This document shows positions 1 through 10,738 of a stretch of 64,000 bases of DNA, piece after piece. The first letter of the stretch is position 1, and each line of letters opens with the position of its first letter. The stretch spans positions 496,001 to 560,000 of the forward strand of contig NZ_CP096255.1 of the NCBI RefSeq assembly GCF_011516635.5, read 5' to 3'. The position numbers and the translations under genes were made by a program. This DNA comes from Bradyrhizobium barranii subsp. apii. Its GTDB lineage: Bacteria; Pseudomonadota; Alphaproteobacteria; Rhizobiales; Xanthobacteraceae. The notes below the pieces were generated by a model. That model ran no database searches and had not been told where the DNA came from. It saw only the letters and a list, made by a program, of their open reading frames with translations.

Positions 1-2
1 TC

Positions 3-482
3 ACGATCGACAGCGACGGTTATATGCAGGTTACGGATCGCTCGAAGGACGTCATCAAGTCCGGAGGCGAATGGATATCGTCTATCGAACTCGAAAACCT
101 GGCGATGGCCCACCCCGAAATCGTCGAAGCGGCGGTGATTGGTATTGCGCATCCAAAATGGGACGAACGCCCGCTCGTGCTTGCGGTCCGGCGCCAGGGA
201 TCGAGGCTCGAGGCGCAAGATCTCCTGACCTTTTACGAGGGCAAGATCGCGAAGTGGTGGATGCCGGACGATGTTCTGTTCGTCGACGAGCTTCCGCACG
301 GGGCGACCGGAAAAGTCCTGAAGACCAAATTGCGCGAGCTTTACGGAAACCGCGATTCCGCCGCAATCAGCCAGACGCGCAACCCGCCCGCCGCCGAAGC
401 CAACGGAGGTTCCTATGTCAGTCCGCAGCTCGCTTCTCGCAGCCGCCGTCACCTTCGCCTTACTCGGGGCCGCACACGCTAA
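3..482 (+). CDS. acyl-CoA synthetase (AMP-binding), C-terminal part
   Basis: This is the 3' end of a gene that begins before the window. The visible part starts with the A8-type core [20 protein letters not shown] and contains the C-terminal AMP-binding subdomain (a hinge, then [13 protein letters not shown] with the catalytic lysine). In the family these enzymes activate a carboxylic acid with ATP and CoA to an acyl-CoA in the cytoplasm; the fatty-acid type is the closest match. The tail after LRELYGN is not conserved-looking and overlaps the next gene by 68 bases in another frame. The substrate cannot be judged because the acyl-binding part is outside the window. Confidence 0.9.
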   Translation, partial: TIDSDGYMQVTDRSKDVIKSGGEWISSIELENLAMAHPEIVEAAVIGIAHPKWDERPLVLAVRRQGSRLEAQDLLTFYEGKIAKWWMPDDVLFVDELPHGATGKVLKTKLRELYGNRDSAAISQTRNPPAAEANGGSYVSPQLASRSRRHLRLTRGRTR

Positions 483-741
483 CGGCCTGCGGCCGATCGA
501 GGGCCTGAGCATCAATCTCGGCGATGTATCCGGCGTCGCCTACTACACGGTCGAGCCCGATGGATTCCGCGTCGTCACGACTCTTGCACAGGGTGAAGCG
601 GGAACGCCGATCCGCTTTGTGACAGTACTGGCGCCCGGTCAGCGCGTCGTTGTCTCAACGCCATACCAGGCCCCCGCGCTCGAAGTCAGCCGAAAGGGCG
701 ATGAACTGCTCGTCCGCAGGGCGAGCACGTTCTCCAATTGA
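415..741 (+). CDS. small exported protein of unknown function
   Basis: The 108-residue product begins with a clear Sec signal peptide ([20 protein letters not shown], cleavage probably after AHA near residue 22). The mature part is about 85 residues, beta-rich, without cysteines or recognisable motifs. A good ribosome site (GGAGG at 405-409) precedes the ATG. It overlaps the acyl-CoA synthetase end by 68 bases, so the two are probably co-transcribed. No family is recognised. Periplasmic location is inferred from the signal peptide only. Confidence 0.65.
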   Translation: MSVRSSLLAAAVTFALLGAAHANGLRPIEGLSINLGDVSGVAYYTVEPDGFRVVTTLAQGEAGTPIRFVTVLAPGQRVVVSTPYQAPALEVSRKGDELLVRRASTFSN

Positions 742-836
742 CTGTCAATTGGCACGCAAGCGCCGACGTGAAGAAGCCAAAGATGTCCACGATTCATCTC
801 CGCCAGCTATTTGGACGGCGCAGGCAGGATCGGCTT

Positions 837-1397
837 TCAGGTCGGGATCAAGCCTGATCCGCGAAAGCTTTCGATCAGCGCATCGAACAATTTCAGGTCG
901 GCGCGGCTCCGCGCCATCAGTTGCGCGCCGGCAACGGCCGCGTAGATCGCGCGCGCCCTTGCTTCCCGCTTGCTGGCGGGAACTGAAGCCGCAGCGAGCA
1001 TCCTGGTCAGCCAGGCCACGTTGACATCGGCGAACGCCTGCACCTCGGTTTTCACGGCGTCCGGCAGATCATCATATTCGGCTGCCATGAAGCTACAGAG
1101 GCACATGCGATTGTCCTGCTCGAGCGATCGACGAAAAAGTCCTGGGTAGGCCCGGAGCGCCTTCCTCGGATCGCTGTTCGCCGTTGAAAGAGCTTCGAGA
1201 TTCGCCACCGTGTCCTCCCAATAGCGTCTCGCCACCGCTGCTCCCAGCTCCGCCTTACCTGGGAAGTGGTGATAGATGCTCGCAGCCTTGATGCCGACTT
1301 CAGCGCCGATGTCGCGGAAGTTCAGCCCGCCATACCCGTGGGCCTGAGCCGTCCTGCGCGCTGCAGCCAGGATCGCTTCCCTCGCATTTTCGTTCAT
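837..1397 (-). CDS. TetR/AcrR family transcriptional regulator
   Basis: The 186-residue protein has an N-terminal TetR helix-turn-helix (AREAILAAARRTAQAHGYGGLNFRDIGAEVG, then KAASIYHHFPGKAEL at about residues 30-45) and a C-terminal ligand-binding domain typical in length for the family. The ATG at 1397 is preferred over the upstream GTG at 1406, because GAGG at 1406-1409 lies 8 bases before it. The gene is divergent from an amidase, and two copies of a CCTACC-N8-GGTAGG palindrome lie between them, so autoregulation and control of the amidase are likely. The ligand is unknown. Confidence 0.9.
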   Translation of the reverse strand: MNENAREAILAAARRTAQAHGYGGLNFRDIGAEVGIKAASIYHHFPGKAELGAAVARRYWEDTVANLEALSTANSDPRKALRAYPGLFRRSLEQDNRMCLCSFMAAEYDDLPDAVKTEVQAFADVNVAWLTRMLAAASVPASKREARARAIYAAVAGAQLMARSRADLKLFDALIESFRGSGLIPT

Positions 1398-1416
1398 CGT
1401 GATCACCTCAACGTGT

Positions 1417-1438
1417 CCCTACCAAATGACAGGTAGGG
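1417..1438. promoter_or_regulatory. TetR-type operator, copy 1
   Basis: The 7-base arms CCCTACC and GGTAGGG are separated by 8 bases. The site lies just upstream of the TetR gene start. The same 20-base core with one change recurs 54 bases away (centre to centre), which supports a specific binding site. That the adjacent TetR protein binds here is inferred. Confidence 0.65.
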
Positions 1439-1471
1439 ATTGAAGTCCATAAATGCGAGGGACATGTCCAG

Positions 1472-1491
1472 CCTACCAAATGGCAGGTAGG
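1472..1491. promoter_or_regulatory. TetR-type operator, copy 2, overlapping the amidase ribosome site
   Basis: CCTACC and GGTAGG arms are separated by 8 bases, in the same orientation as copy 1. The right arm (1486-1491) also supplies the AGG-rich ribosome site of the amidase starting at 1498, so bound repressor would cover the start of the transcript. Confidence 0.65.
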
Positions 1492-1497
1492 ACAGAT

Positions 1498-2907
1498 ATG
1501 ATGGATAACATCGTTAGAATGGACGCCACCCGCATCGCCCAGCTGATCGCTCAACGGGAGCTTTCGCCCGTCGAGGTCATGCGGGCGCATCTCGACCGCA
1601 TCGCGGCGGTCAATCCCAAGCTGAACGCGATCGTGACGCTGGCGGACGGCGCGATCGAAGGCGCCAGGACGGCCGAAGCGGCGGTGATGTCGGGCGCCCA
1701 GCTCGGCCCTCTCCATGGCGTTCCGTTCACGGTCAAGGATGGGATCGACACGGCGGGTGTGCTGACACAGCGCGGCTCGTCGATTTTCAGGGGGCGCGTG
1801 CCTGACACTGATGCTACCGTCGTGGCCAGGCTGAAGGCCGCCGGCGCCATCCTCATCGCAAAAACGAACCCGCCGGAATTTTCCTATTCGATCGAAACCG
1901 ACAATCTCCTGACGGGCCAAACCAACAACCCCTGGAACCTCGATTACACGCCGGGCGGATCGAGCGGCGGTGAATCCGCTGCCATCGCAGCGGGCATGTC
2001 GCCACTCGGTGTGGGCAGCGATCTCTCGATCTCGTTGCGCGGCCCGGCAGCACATACCGGTGTCGTCGGATTTAAAGCGACTCACGGTCGAATGCCGATG
2101 ACGGGCCACTGGCCTCGGGTACCGCGCCGTTTCTGGCACATCGGTCCGATGGCGCGTTCCGTTCGCGATGTGGCGCTCGCTTATTCCTTGATGGCAGGAC
2201 CTGACGGTGCCGACGGCTTCTCGGTCAGCTCGCCCAACCTCGATACAGGGGTAGGTACGAAATCGACCCGTGAGCTTCGCGTAGGCTGGATGGCCTCTCC
2301 GGGCTTCTTCGGACCCATCGATCCGGAAGTGGTCGCGACCGTGAAGGCAGCGGCACATGCGCTGAGCAATGCCGGCTACCACGTCGAACAGGTCCGGTTG
2401 CCGGTCGTGGAGCAGACCGATGCCAACAGCGTCCTCTGGCAGCTCCAACAGATGGAAACCCGGCGCGAGTTCGAGAAGGTCACTGCCGGCCACGAGGCCC
2501 AGATCTTCAGGCACGCCAAATTGGTCCTCGATACACCTGACACGCCGATAGCCGACTTCGTCGCCGCCGAGCAGGCCATAGAGCGCCTTCGCGACAGCTT
2601 CGCCGAATACTTCCAGCGCTACGATGCGCTGCTATGCCCGGTGACCCCGTTCCCGGCGACCAAGCATGGTCTCAACGCCCTCGTGGTCGATGGTGTGACG
2701 GTTTCACCCTTTCACGTCATGAGCGCCACATCACCGTTCAGCTTGACGGGAATGCCCGCTCTATCAATGCGGTTTGGAACGAGCCATGACGGTCTTCCGA
2801 TCGGCGTGCAAATCGTCTCCTCCTGGTTGGCGGAATCGACGACGCTCAAGGTCGCCTCGCTCCTCGAGGAGGTGAGCCCGGTTCGCGACCGTCATCCGAC
2901 TATCTGA
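1498..2907 (+). CDS. amidase signature family hydrolase
   Basis: The 469-residue protein belongs to the amidase signature family, which hydrolyses C-N amide bonds with a Ser-cisSer-Lys triad. The lysine lies in FTVKDGIDTAG, the glycine/serine loop is GGSSGGESAAIAAG, and the nucleophile region is GSDLSISLRGPA (usually DLGGSIRxPA, so the two glycines are replaced while the serine before LR is kept). The length is normal. ATG 1498 is chosen because the AGG-rich right arm of the operator lies just before it; an in-frame ATG at 1453 would place the start upstream of the operator. The gene is divergent from a TetR regulator and probably under its control. The substrate is unknown. Confidence 0.9.
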   Translation: MMDNIVRMDATRIAQLIAQRELSPVEVMRAHLDRIAAVNPKLNAIVTLADGAIEGARTAEAAVMSGAQLGPLHGVPFTVKDGIDTAGVLTQRGSSIFRGRVPDTDATVVARLKAAGAILIAKTNPPEFSYSIETDNLLTGQTNNPWNLDYTPGGSSGGESAAIAAGMSPLGVGSDLSISLRGPAAHTGVVGFKATHGRMPMTGHWPRVPRRFWHIGPMARSVRDVALAYSLMAGPDGADGFSVSSPNLDTGVGTKSTRELRVGWMASPGFFGPIDPEVVATVKAAAHALSNAGYHVEQVRLPVVEQTDANSVLWQLQQMETRREFEKVTAGHEAQIFRHAKLVLDTPDTPIADFVAAEQAIERLRDSFAEYFQRYDALLCPVTPFPATKHGLNALVVDGVTVSPFHVMSATSPFSLTGMPALSMRFGTSHDGLPIGVQIVSSWLAESTTLKVASLLEEVSPVRDRHPTI

Positions 2908-2914
2908 CGATGAA

Positions 2915-2936
2915 AGGGCGGGATTCAACCCGCCCT
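2915..2936 (+). terminator. probable terminator hairpin after the amidase
   Basis: An 8-base perfect stem (AGGGCGGG / CCCGCCCT) with a 6-base loop starts 7 bases after the amidase stop codon. The following sequence is C-rich rather than a T run, so it is not a textbook intrinsic terminator. Confidence 0.45.
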
Positions 2937-3184
2937 CTCCCCTGAGAGCATCCACCATGAACGATGAGCTGACGATATCGCGGCTTGCTCAATCAACCGA
3001 CGGTCACGTTCAATTGCGTCGCAAATCCTGGTGCGCTCCGGTCATTGTCGCCGTCCATAGGTTCGCTATCGGTTGCCGCTCCCTTCCCTCATGAAGTTCC
3101 CGCGCGCGCCGGAACATCACCGGAAACAGGACGTCATGAAGGCACACAGCAGCGCTCTCGAAGAGGCCGAGAAGGATGATCAGA

Positions 3185-4096
3185 ATGAACATTCAAGTCT
3201 CGCTCACCGCGCAGCCGATCGACCTGAATTCCCTGCAGACATTCGTCGCTGTCGTGCGCGCCGGCGGATTTGCGGCGGCAGCCCGCGAAACCAACACGCC
3301 GAGGTCGTCCGTCAGCTTGCGCATCCGCAGCCTGGAGGCGGCGCTCGGCGCGCGGCTCTTCAAGAGGTCCACGCGCGCTTTTGCCCTCACGGCCGCAGGA
3401 CGAGAACTCTACCAGCGTTCGGCTGGCGCGCTTGCCCTGCTGGTCAACGCGCTCCGGGGGGTAAGCGGTGCTGACGACCCATATGCCGGCGAAATCCGCA
3501 TCACGCTGCCGGCCGACTTTCCGGTCAGGATCGTGGCAGCCGCGATCGGGGATTTCAGAAACGATCACCCCAATGTGCGCTTTGAGGTGTCGCTCACTAA
3601 CGACGTGCTCGATCTCATCTCCCAGGATATTGATATTGCGCTCCGCATCGGAGCGGCCAATCCTCAGGAAGCCCTGATCAAGGGCGCAATCGACATGAAG
3701 TTTGGTCTTTATGCGAGCGCAGACTATGTGAGCGGTCACGGGATCCCCGTCGATATTCGCGACGCGTCGACCTTGATCGGGCCATCGAGGCCGGAATTGC
3801 TGCGCCTTCTATCCCGCTCCTTGCCGGGCGGGGCGACGTGGCCCGCCTTTCATGTCGCGGTCGACTCCTTCGCTCTTGCTCGTGAGCTTGTGCTGAATCA
3901 CCAGGGGATTGGTCTGCTTCCGGAAGCCCTCTGCAGAGTGGAATACGCATCGGGGTTCGTCGTGCCGGTTTTGCCAGAGCAGTTCTCCGGGACGATCCGC
4001 CTGCATCTCACATATCCGTCGCGGGCCGATCTAAGCGCCAAGGTCGCGGATTTTACCCGTGTGTTCGAGCGACACCTTGCAGCTGCGGGGCGGTGA
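3185..4096 (+). CDS. LysR family transcriptional regulator
   Basis: The 303-residue protein has a LysR N-terminal winged helix (LNSLQTFVAVVRAGGFAAAARETNTPRSSVSLRIRSLE in summary form at about residues 15-48) and a type 2 periplasmic-binding effector domain (from about GEIRITLPADF to the end). ATG 3185 is favoured, with GAAGGA at 3171-3176; an ATG at 3176 is in frame but too close to it. The downstream neighbour on the same strand is a broken cupin gene, which may once have been a target. The effector is unknown. Confidence 0.9.
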   Translation: MNIQVSLTAQPIDLNSLQTFVAVVRAGGFAAAARETNTPRSSVSLRIRSLEAALGARLFKRSTRAFALTAAGRELYQRSAGALALLVNALRGVSGADDPYAGEIRITLPADFPVRIVAAAIGDFRNDHPNVRFEVSLTNDVLDLISQDIDIALRIGAANPQEALIKGAIDMKFGLYASADYVSGHGIPVDIRDASTLIGPSRPELLRLLSRSLPGGATWPAFHVAVDSFALARELVLNHQGIGLLPEALCRVEYASGFVVPVLPEQFSGTIRLHLTYPSRADLSAKVADFTRVFERHLAAAGR

Positions 4097-4282
4097 TTTC
4101 CGTTGTTGTCGTTGTTCATGCCGACAGTTTGAGGCGGACCGTTCGGGCAGCAGAACTGGTCTTCGGGAAACTCCGATGCCAATTGGCCAGAACTACAGCC
4201 GCTGTGGCTTGCGGAAGGGGACTAATCCGCAGTCCTCCCGCATGCAATCTATCGAGCTCCGAAGTCAATGGAGCCTTGGCCA

Positions 4283-4718
4283 ATGCAGAGCGTCATCACG
4301 ACGAAGTTCGAAACGACCGAATTTGCCGGTCTCACGACGAAAATTATCAATCCGCAGGAAAGCCCGTTCACGGTGCTGGACATGACCATCAAGCCGGGCT
4401 TCGGCGGCACCCGCCCACATCTCCGAGGAGGAGGACAAGCTGTTTGTCCTCCTGGAGGGCCAGGTGAAATACCTCGTGGGAGACCAAACCGGGGTCGCTG
4501 GACCCGGTTCGCGGATTCTCGTGCCGAGAGGAGTTGTTCACGGCTTCACCAATGAGGGGCCGGCCGACGCGAGACACATCCTCGTCTCCACGCCGCGTCG
4601 TCACGAGGAATTCTTCCGCGATCTGCACAGGATCCCCGAGCCGCGCGAGCAGCACATGGACATGCTGCCGACGATCGCAGCGCGCAACGGCCAACGGATA
4701 GTTGGTCCGCTCCCATGA
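4283..4718 (+). pseudogene. cupin-domain protein, frameshifted
   Basis: The first part (MQSVITTKFETTEFAGLTTK to IKPGFGG) and the second part (HISEEEDKLFVLLEGQVKYL to the end) form one continuous cupin fold but lie in different frames. The switch falls in a C-rich stretch at about 4405-4415 and equals one extra base. The second part holds the cupin motifs (HISEEEDKLFVLLEG and PRGVVHGFTN), so the metal-binding histidines are present but cannot be translated in frame with the start. Cupins of this size are small-molecule-binding or oxygenase-type proteins. A single sequencing error could also explain it. Confidence 0.65.
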
Positions 4719-4765
4719 CACGATGGGCAGCACCGAACGCGCGTATCGCCGCGATTTCGACGTCC

Positions 4766-5716
4766 CTAGGCCACCCTCCATTTCCCATCCCCCGCGCGCT
4801 TCAGCGCGGGGTCGTTCACCCGCACATGCTCGGCGAGGAAATCGATGAACGCGCGCACGCGCGCGGGCAGGGGCGCGGTGTGGCCGACATAGACGGCGTG
4901 GATGTCTTCGCGGTCGCCGGGATTGTAGCTCTGCAAGACCGGGACGAGGCGGCCCGATTCGATGTCGGGGCCGATGTGGAAGAGGGCGAGGCGGGCGAGG
5001 CCGACGCCGCCGAGAGCGAGGCGGCGAGCGATTTCGCCGTCGCTGGCGCGCGCGGCCGGTGGCGGCATGGCTTCCTCGGTGCGGTCGCCGCGCCGGAAAG
5101 GCCAACCGCCGCGGATGCGCGGAAAGGTCCAGCCGATGCCGCGATGCTCGGTGAGATCCGCCGGCGTCTTCGGCGTGCCGAAGCGCGCCAGATAGTTTGG
5201 GGTGCCGACGACGACCATGCGGCTGGTGCCGAGCTTTCGCGCGACCAGACGTGAAGCTTTCAGCGGCCCGACGCGGATGGCAATATCGGCCCGTTCCTGC
5301 ATCAGGTCGATCAGCGTGTCGGTCAGCACGAGGTCGAGTGTGACCTCGGGATGGCGTTCGAGGAAGCGGGGAATCAGCGGTAGGACGTGCAGCATGCCGA
5401 AGGGAATGTTGCAGTTGACCGTGAGGCGGCCGCGCGGCGCAGCACCTGAAGCCGCCTCGCGCTCGGCCTCTTCCATCTCTCCGAGAATGCGCACGGCGCG
5501 CTGGTAGAAGGCCTGGCCCTCCTCCGTCAGCGTCAGCTTGCGCGTGGTGCGGTTGATCAGCCGCGAGCCGAGGCGCGTCTCCAGCCGCGAGATCAGCTTG
5601 CTGACGCCCGACGGGGTCAGGCGCAGTTTTCGCGCGGCCTGGGTGAATCCGCCGAGATCGACGACGCGGACGAAAACCTCCATCTCGGCGGAGCGGTTGG
5701 TATCGAAACGGGCCAT
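4766..5716 (-). CDS. LysR family transcriptional regulator
   Basis: The 316-residue protein has a LysR helix-turn-helix (MEVFVRVVDLGGFTQAARKL then TPSGVSKLISRLETRLG) and a C-terminal effector domain (from GRLTVNCNIPFG). It belongs to the common group that regulates a divergent gene. The next gene, an MFS exporter, is divergent with about 100 bases between the starts, and a T-N11-A type dyad lies there, so it probably controls the exporter and the aldo/keto reductase. The inducer is unknown. Confidence 0.92.
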   Translation of the reverse strand: MARFDTNRSAEMEVFVRVVDLGGFTQAARKLRLTPSGVSKLISRLETRLGSRLINRTTRKLTLTEEGQAFYQRAVRILGEMEEAEREAASGAAPRGRLTVNCNIPFGMLHVLPLIPRFLERHPEVTLDLVLTDTLIDLMQERADIAIRVGPLKASRLVARKLGTSRMVVVGTPNYLARFGTPKTPADLTEHRGIGWTFPRIRGGWPFRRGDRTEEAMPPPAARASDGEIARRLALGGVGLARLALFHIGPDIESGRLVPVLQSYNPGDREDIHAVYVGHTAPLPARVRAFIDFLAEHVRVNDPALKRAGDGKWRVA

Positions 5717-5737
5717 GTTGAATTCATGTCACAAATG

Positions 5738-5759
5738 ATTGGATTGCGGACATCCTAAT
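5738..5759. promoter_or_regulatory. possible LysR binding dyad
   Basis: GGAT (5741-5744) and ATCC (5752-5755) form an interrupted dyad inside a T-N11-A frame (T5740, A5752) in the divergent region. This is the shape known for LysR boxes. The short arms make it a weak call. Confidence 0.35.
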
Positions 5760-5814
5760 GGTTTTGCTGCGCTGCGGCTATCTGCGTGGCTCGTCCCTCG
5801 CATTGGAGCCACGC

Positions 5815-6996
5815 ATGCCTCCCGCCGTCCTCGCCCTCACCGCCGGTGCCTTCGGCATCGGCACCACCGAGTTCATCATCATGGGCCTGCTGCTCCAGGT
5901 CGCCGCCGACATGCACGTCTCCGTGCCGGTCGCGGGGCTGCTGATCTCCGGCTATGCGCTCGGCGTCTTCGTCGGCGCGCCTGTGCTGACGCTGGCGACG
6001 CGGCGGATGCCGCGGAAAACCGTCCTTCTCGCCCTGATGGCGATCTTCACGCTCGGCAATGCCGCTTGCGCGCTGGCGCCGAACTACGAATGGCTGATGG
6101 CGGCGCGGGTGCTGACTTCGCTCGCCCACGGCACCTTCTTCGGCGTCGGCTCGGTGGTCGCCACCAGCTTCGTCGCCGAGGACAAGCGCGCGTCGGCGAT
6201 TGCGACCATGTTAATCGGCCTGACGGTCGCGACGCTCCTGGGCGTGCCCTTCGGCGCCTGGTTCGGCCTGATGCTCGGCTGGCGCGCGGCGTTCTGGGCG
6301 GTGACGGTGATCGGCGTGATCGCCTTCGCAGTGGTGGCCACATTCGTGCCCGGCCATGTCGGCAATGGCGACAAGCGGATCTCGCTCTCCGAGGAGGTCG
6401 CGGTGCTCGGCCGTCCGCAGGTGCTGCTCGGCCTCGCCATGACCGTGTTCGGCTTTGCCGGCCTGTTCGTCGTCTTCACCTATATCCAGCCGATCCTGAC
6501 GCGCTTCACCGGTTTCCCGGAATCCGCGGTGTCGCCGATCCTGCTGGTGTTCGGTGCAGGTCTCGCGATCGGCAACGTCGCCGGCGGCAAGCTCGCCGAT
6601 CGCGGCCTCGCGCGTGCCCTGATCGGCACGCTCGCGGCGCTCGCCATCGTGCTGCTTGGCCTTGCCGCCGTGCTGTCGGTCAAGATCGCAGCCATTGCGC
6701 TGATCCTGCTGCTCGGCATTGCGGCCTTTGCGACCGTCGCGCCTCTCCAGCTTCGCGTGCTGGAGGCGGCGGGGCCAAGCGGCCGCACGCTCGCCTCCAG
6801 CCTCAACATCGCCGCCTTCAATCTCGGCAACGCGCTCGGCGCCTGGGCGGGCGGCGTCACCATCGACCGCGGGCTCGGTCTCTCCGCGCTGCCGCTGGTC
6901 GCAGCCGGCATCACGGCTGTCGGTCTCGTGCTCGCGCTATGGAGCCTTCAGCTCGATCGAATGCAGTCCGCAGTCGCAGCGTGCCCGGCGGAATAG
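5815..6996 (+). CDS. MFS transporter, DHA1 / AraJ-like
   Basis: The 393-residue protein has about twelve hydrophobic membrane segments and begins with the DHA1 pattern ALTAGAFGIGTTEFIIMGLL seen in sugar-efflux and chloramphenicol-type exporters of the AraJ/YdhP group. The loop RRMPRK after helix 2 fits the MFS signature. ATG 5815 is chosen because GGAG lies at 5806-5809; an in-frame ATG at 5758 adds a non-hydrophobic, unlikely leader. It is followed after 10 bases by an aldo/keto reductase, probably in one operon. The substrate is unknown; proton-driven efflux is inferred from the family. Confidence 0.9.
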   Translation: MPPAVLALTAGAFGIGTTEFIIMGLLLQVAADMHVSVPVAGLLISGYALGVFVGAPVLTLATRRMPRKTVLLALMAIFTLGNAACALAPNYEWLMAARVLTSLAHGTFFGVGSVVATSFVAEDKRASAIATMLIGLTVATLLGVPFGAWFGLMLGWRAAFWAVTVIGVIAFAVVATFVPGHVGNGDKRISLSEEVAVLGRPQVLLGLAMTVFGFAGLFVVFTYIQPILTRFTGFPESAVSPILLVFGAGLAIGNVAGGKLADRGLARALIGTLAALAIVLLGLAAVLSVKIAAIALILLLGIAAFATVAPLQLRVLEAAGPSGRTLASSLNIAAFNLGNALGAWAGGVTIDRGLGLSALPLVAAGITAVGLVLALWSLQLDRMQSAVAACPAE

Positions 6997-7006
6997 GAGA
7001 ATGATC

Positions 7007-8041
7007 ATGGAATATCGTAACCTCGGCGCTTCCGGCCTCAGGGTACCCGTCCTCAGCTTCGGCACCGGCACGTTTGGCGGCCAAGGCCCGCTGTTCTCGG
7101 CCTGGGGCCGCAGCGGCGCCGACGAAGCGCGCAGGCTGGTCGATATCTGCCTCGATGCCGGCGTCAATCTGTTCGACAGCGCCGATGTCTATTCGAAAGG
7201 CGCGTCCGAGGAAATCCTCGGCGCCGCGATCAAGGGACGCCGCGACAAGGTGCTGATCTCCACCAAGATGAGCTTGCCGATGGGCGACGGTCCGCTCGAT
7301 GCCGGCTCGTCGCGGTATCGTCTGGTCGCCTCGGTCGAAGCTGCGCTGCGGCGGCTCGGCAGCGATTACCTCGATCTGCTCCAGCTCCATGCCTTCGATG
7401 CGTTCACGCCGATCGAGGAGGTGCTGTCCACCCTCGATACGCTCGTACGCGCCGGCAAGCTGCGCTATGTCGGTGTCTCCAATTTCGCCGGCTGGCAGCT
7501 GATGAAGTCGCTCTCAATTGCCGAACGGCACGGCTGGCCGCGCCATGTCGCGCATCAGGTTTATTACTCGCTGCTCGGCCGCGACTATGAATGGGAGCTG
7601 ATGCCGCTCGCACGCGACCAGGGCGTTGGCGCGTTGGTCTGGAGCCCGCTCGGCTGGGGCCGGCTCACCGGCAAGATCCGGCGTGGAAGGCCGCTCCCTG
7701 CGAGCAGCCGTCTGCACGCCACTGCGCAGTTCGGCCCGCCCGTGGACGACGAGCGGCTCTATGCCATCGTCGACGTGCTTGATACGATCGCCGCGGAGAC
7801 CGGCCGCACCGTGCCGCAAATCGCGATTGCCTGGCTGCTGGCGCGTCCGACCGTATCCTCGGTGATCATCGGCGCCCGCGACGAAGCGCAGTTGCGCGAC
7901 AATCTCGGCGCGGTTGGCTGGTCGCTGAGCGCTGCGCAGATCACGCGTCTCGACGAGGTCAGCGCCGTGATGCCGCCTTATCCCTACTACCCCTATCGCA
8001 TCCAGGAAGGCTTTACGCGCCTCAATCCGCCGCTGGTGTGA
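7007..8041 (+). CDS. aldo/keto reductase
   Basis: The 344-residue protein is an NADPH-dependent oxidoreductase of the aldo/keto reductase superfamily with the full catalytic tetrad: Asp57 and Tyr62 (NLFDSADVYSKG), Lys87 (ISTKMS) and His128 (LLQLHAFD). The C-terminal cofactor loop IIGARDEAQLRDNL is present. ATG 7007 is used, with AGGAG at 6995-6999. It follows the MFS gene closely and is probably co-transcribed. The length is normal for the bacterial YajO/Gre3-like group. The substrate is not evident. Confidence 0.92.
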   Translation: MEYRNLGASGLRVPVLSFGTGTFGGQGPLFSAWGRSGADEARRLVDICLDAGVNLFDSADVYSKGASEEILGAAIKGRRDKVLISTKMSLPMGDGPLDAGSSRYRLVASVEAALRRLGSDYLDLLQLHAFDAFTPIEEVLSTLDTLVRAGKLRYVGVSNFAGWQLMKSLSIAERHGWPRHVAHQVYYSLLGRDYEWELMPLARDQGVGALVWSPLGWGRLTGKIRRGRPLPASSRLHATAQFGPPVDDERLYAIVDVLDTIAAETGRTVPQIAIAWLLARPTVSSVIIGARDEAQLRDNLGAVGWSLSAAQITRLDEVSAVMPPYPYYPYRIQEGFTRLNPPLV

Positions 8042-8048
8042 CGAGCGG

Positions 8049-10498
<2,450 letters not shown>

Positions 10499-10501
10499 TC
10501 A

Positions 10502-10557
10502 GATTAGCTGCGTCAAAAATCTAATCGCCATGGCACAATCTTGATGGCACAATCTTG
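10502..10557. repeat. inverted repeat followed by a 14-base tandem duplication
   Basis: GATTAG (10502-10507) and CTAATC (10521-10526) form a dyad with a 13-base spacer. Then ATGGCACAATCTTG occurs twice in perfect tandem at 10530-10543 and 10544-10557. The block lies upstream of the uracil-glycosylase-like gene and 180 bases before the divergent amidase, so a regulatory role is possible. Confidence 0.6.
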
Positions 10558-10738
10558 GCGGTGGTTTGTTCCACCATTCAACCAGTATATGGGTCAGGAG
10601 AGCGGGGCCAAAGGTTCACGCGCGTCTCTCGCGCCGGCCCGTGGCAGAGCGTCGCGGCGACGCGCCATGCAGAAACGCGCCTGTACACGCTCGCGTGATC
10701 TCCTTAACCTCCGCCGCGCAATTTTTTGGAGATGCGGC

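Noticed and set aside
1408..2514. Long open frame on the minus strand across the amidase
   Set aside because: It mirrors the codon pattern of the real gene in high-GC DNA, has no ribosome site and no family resemblance. Similar antisense frames at 10616-12358, 16282-17553, 30597-31781 and 40495-42414 were set aside for the same reason.
3073..3474. Second small gene before the LysR regulator
   Set aside because: It runs out of frame into the LysR coding region and has no recognisable domain.
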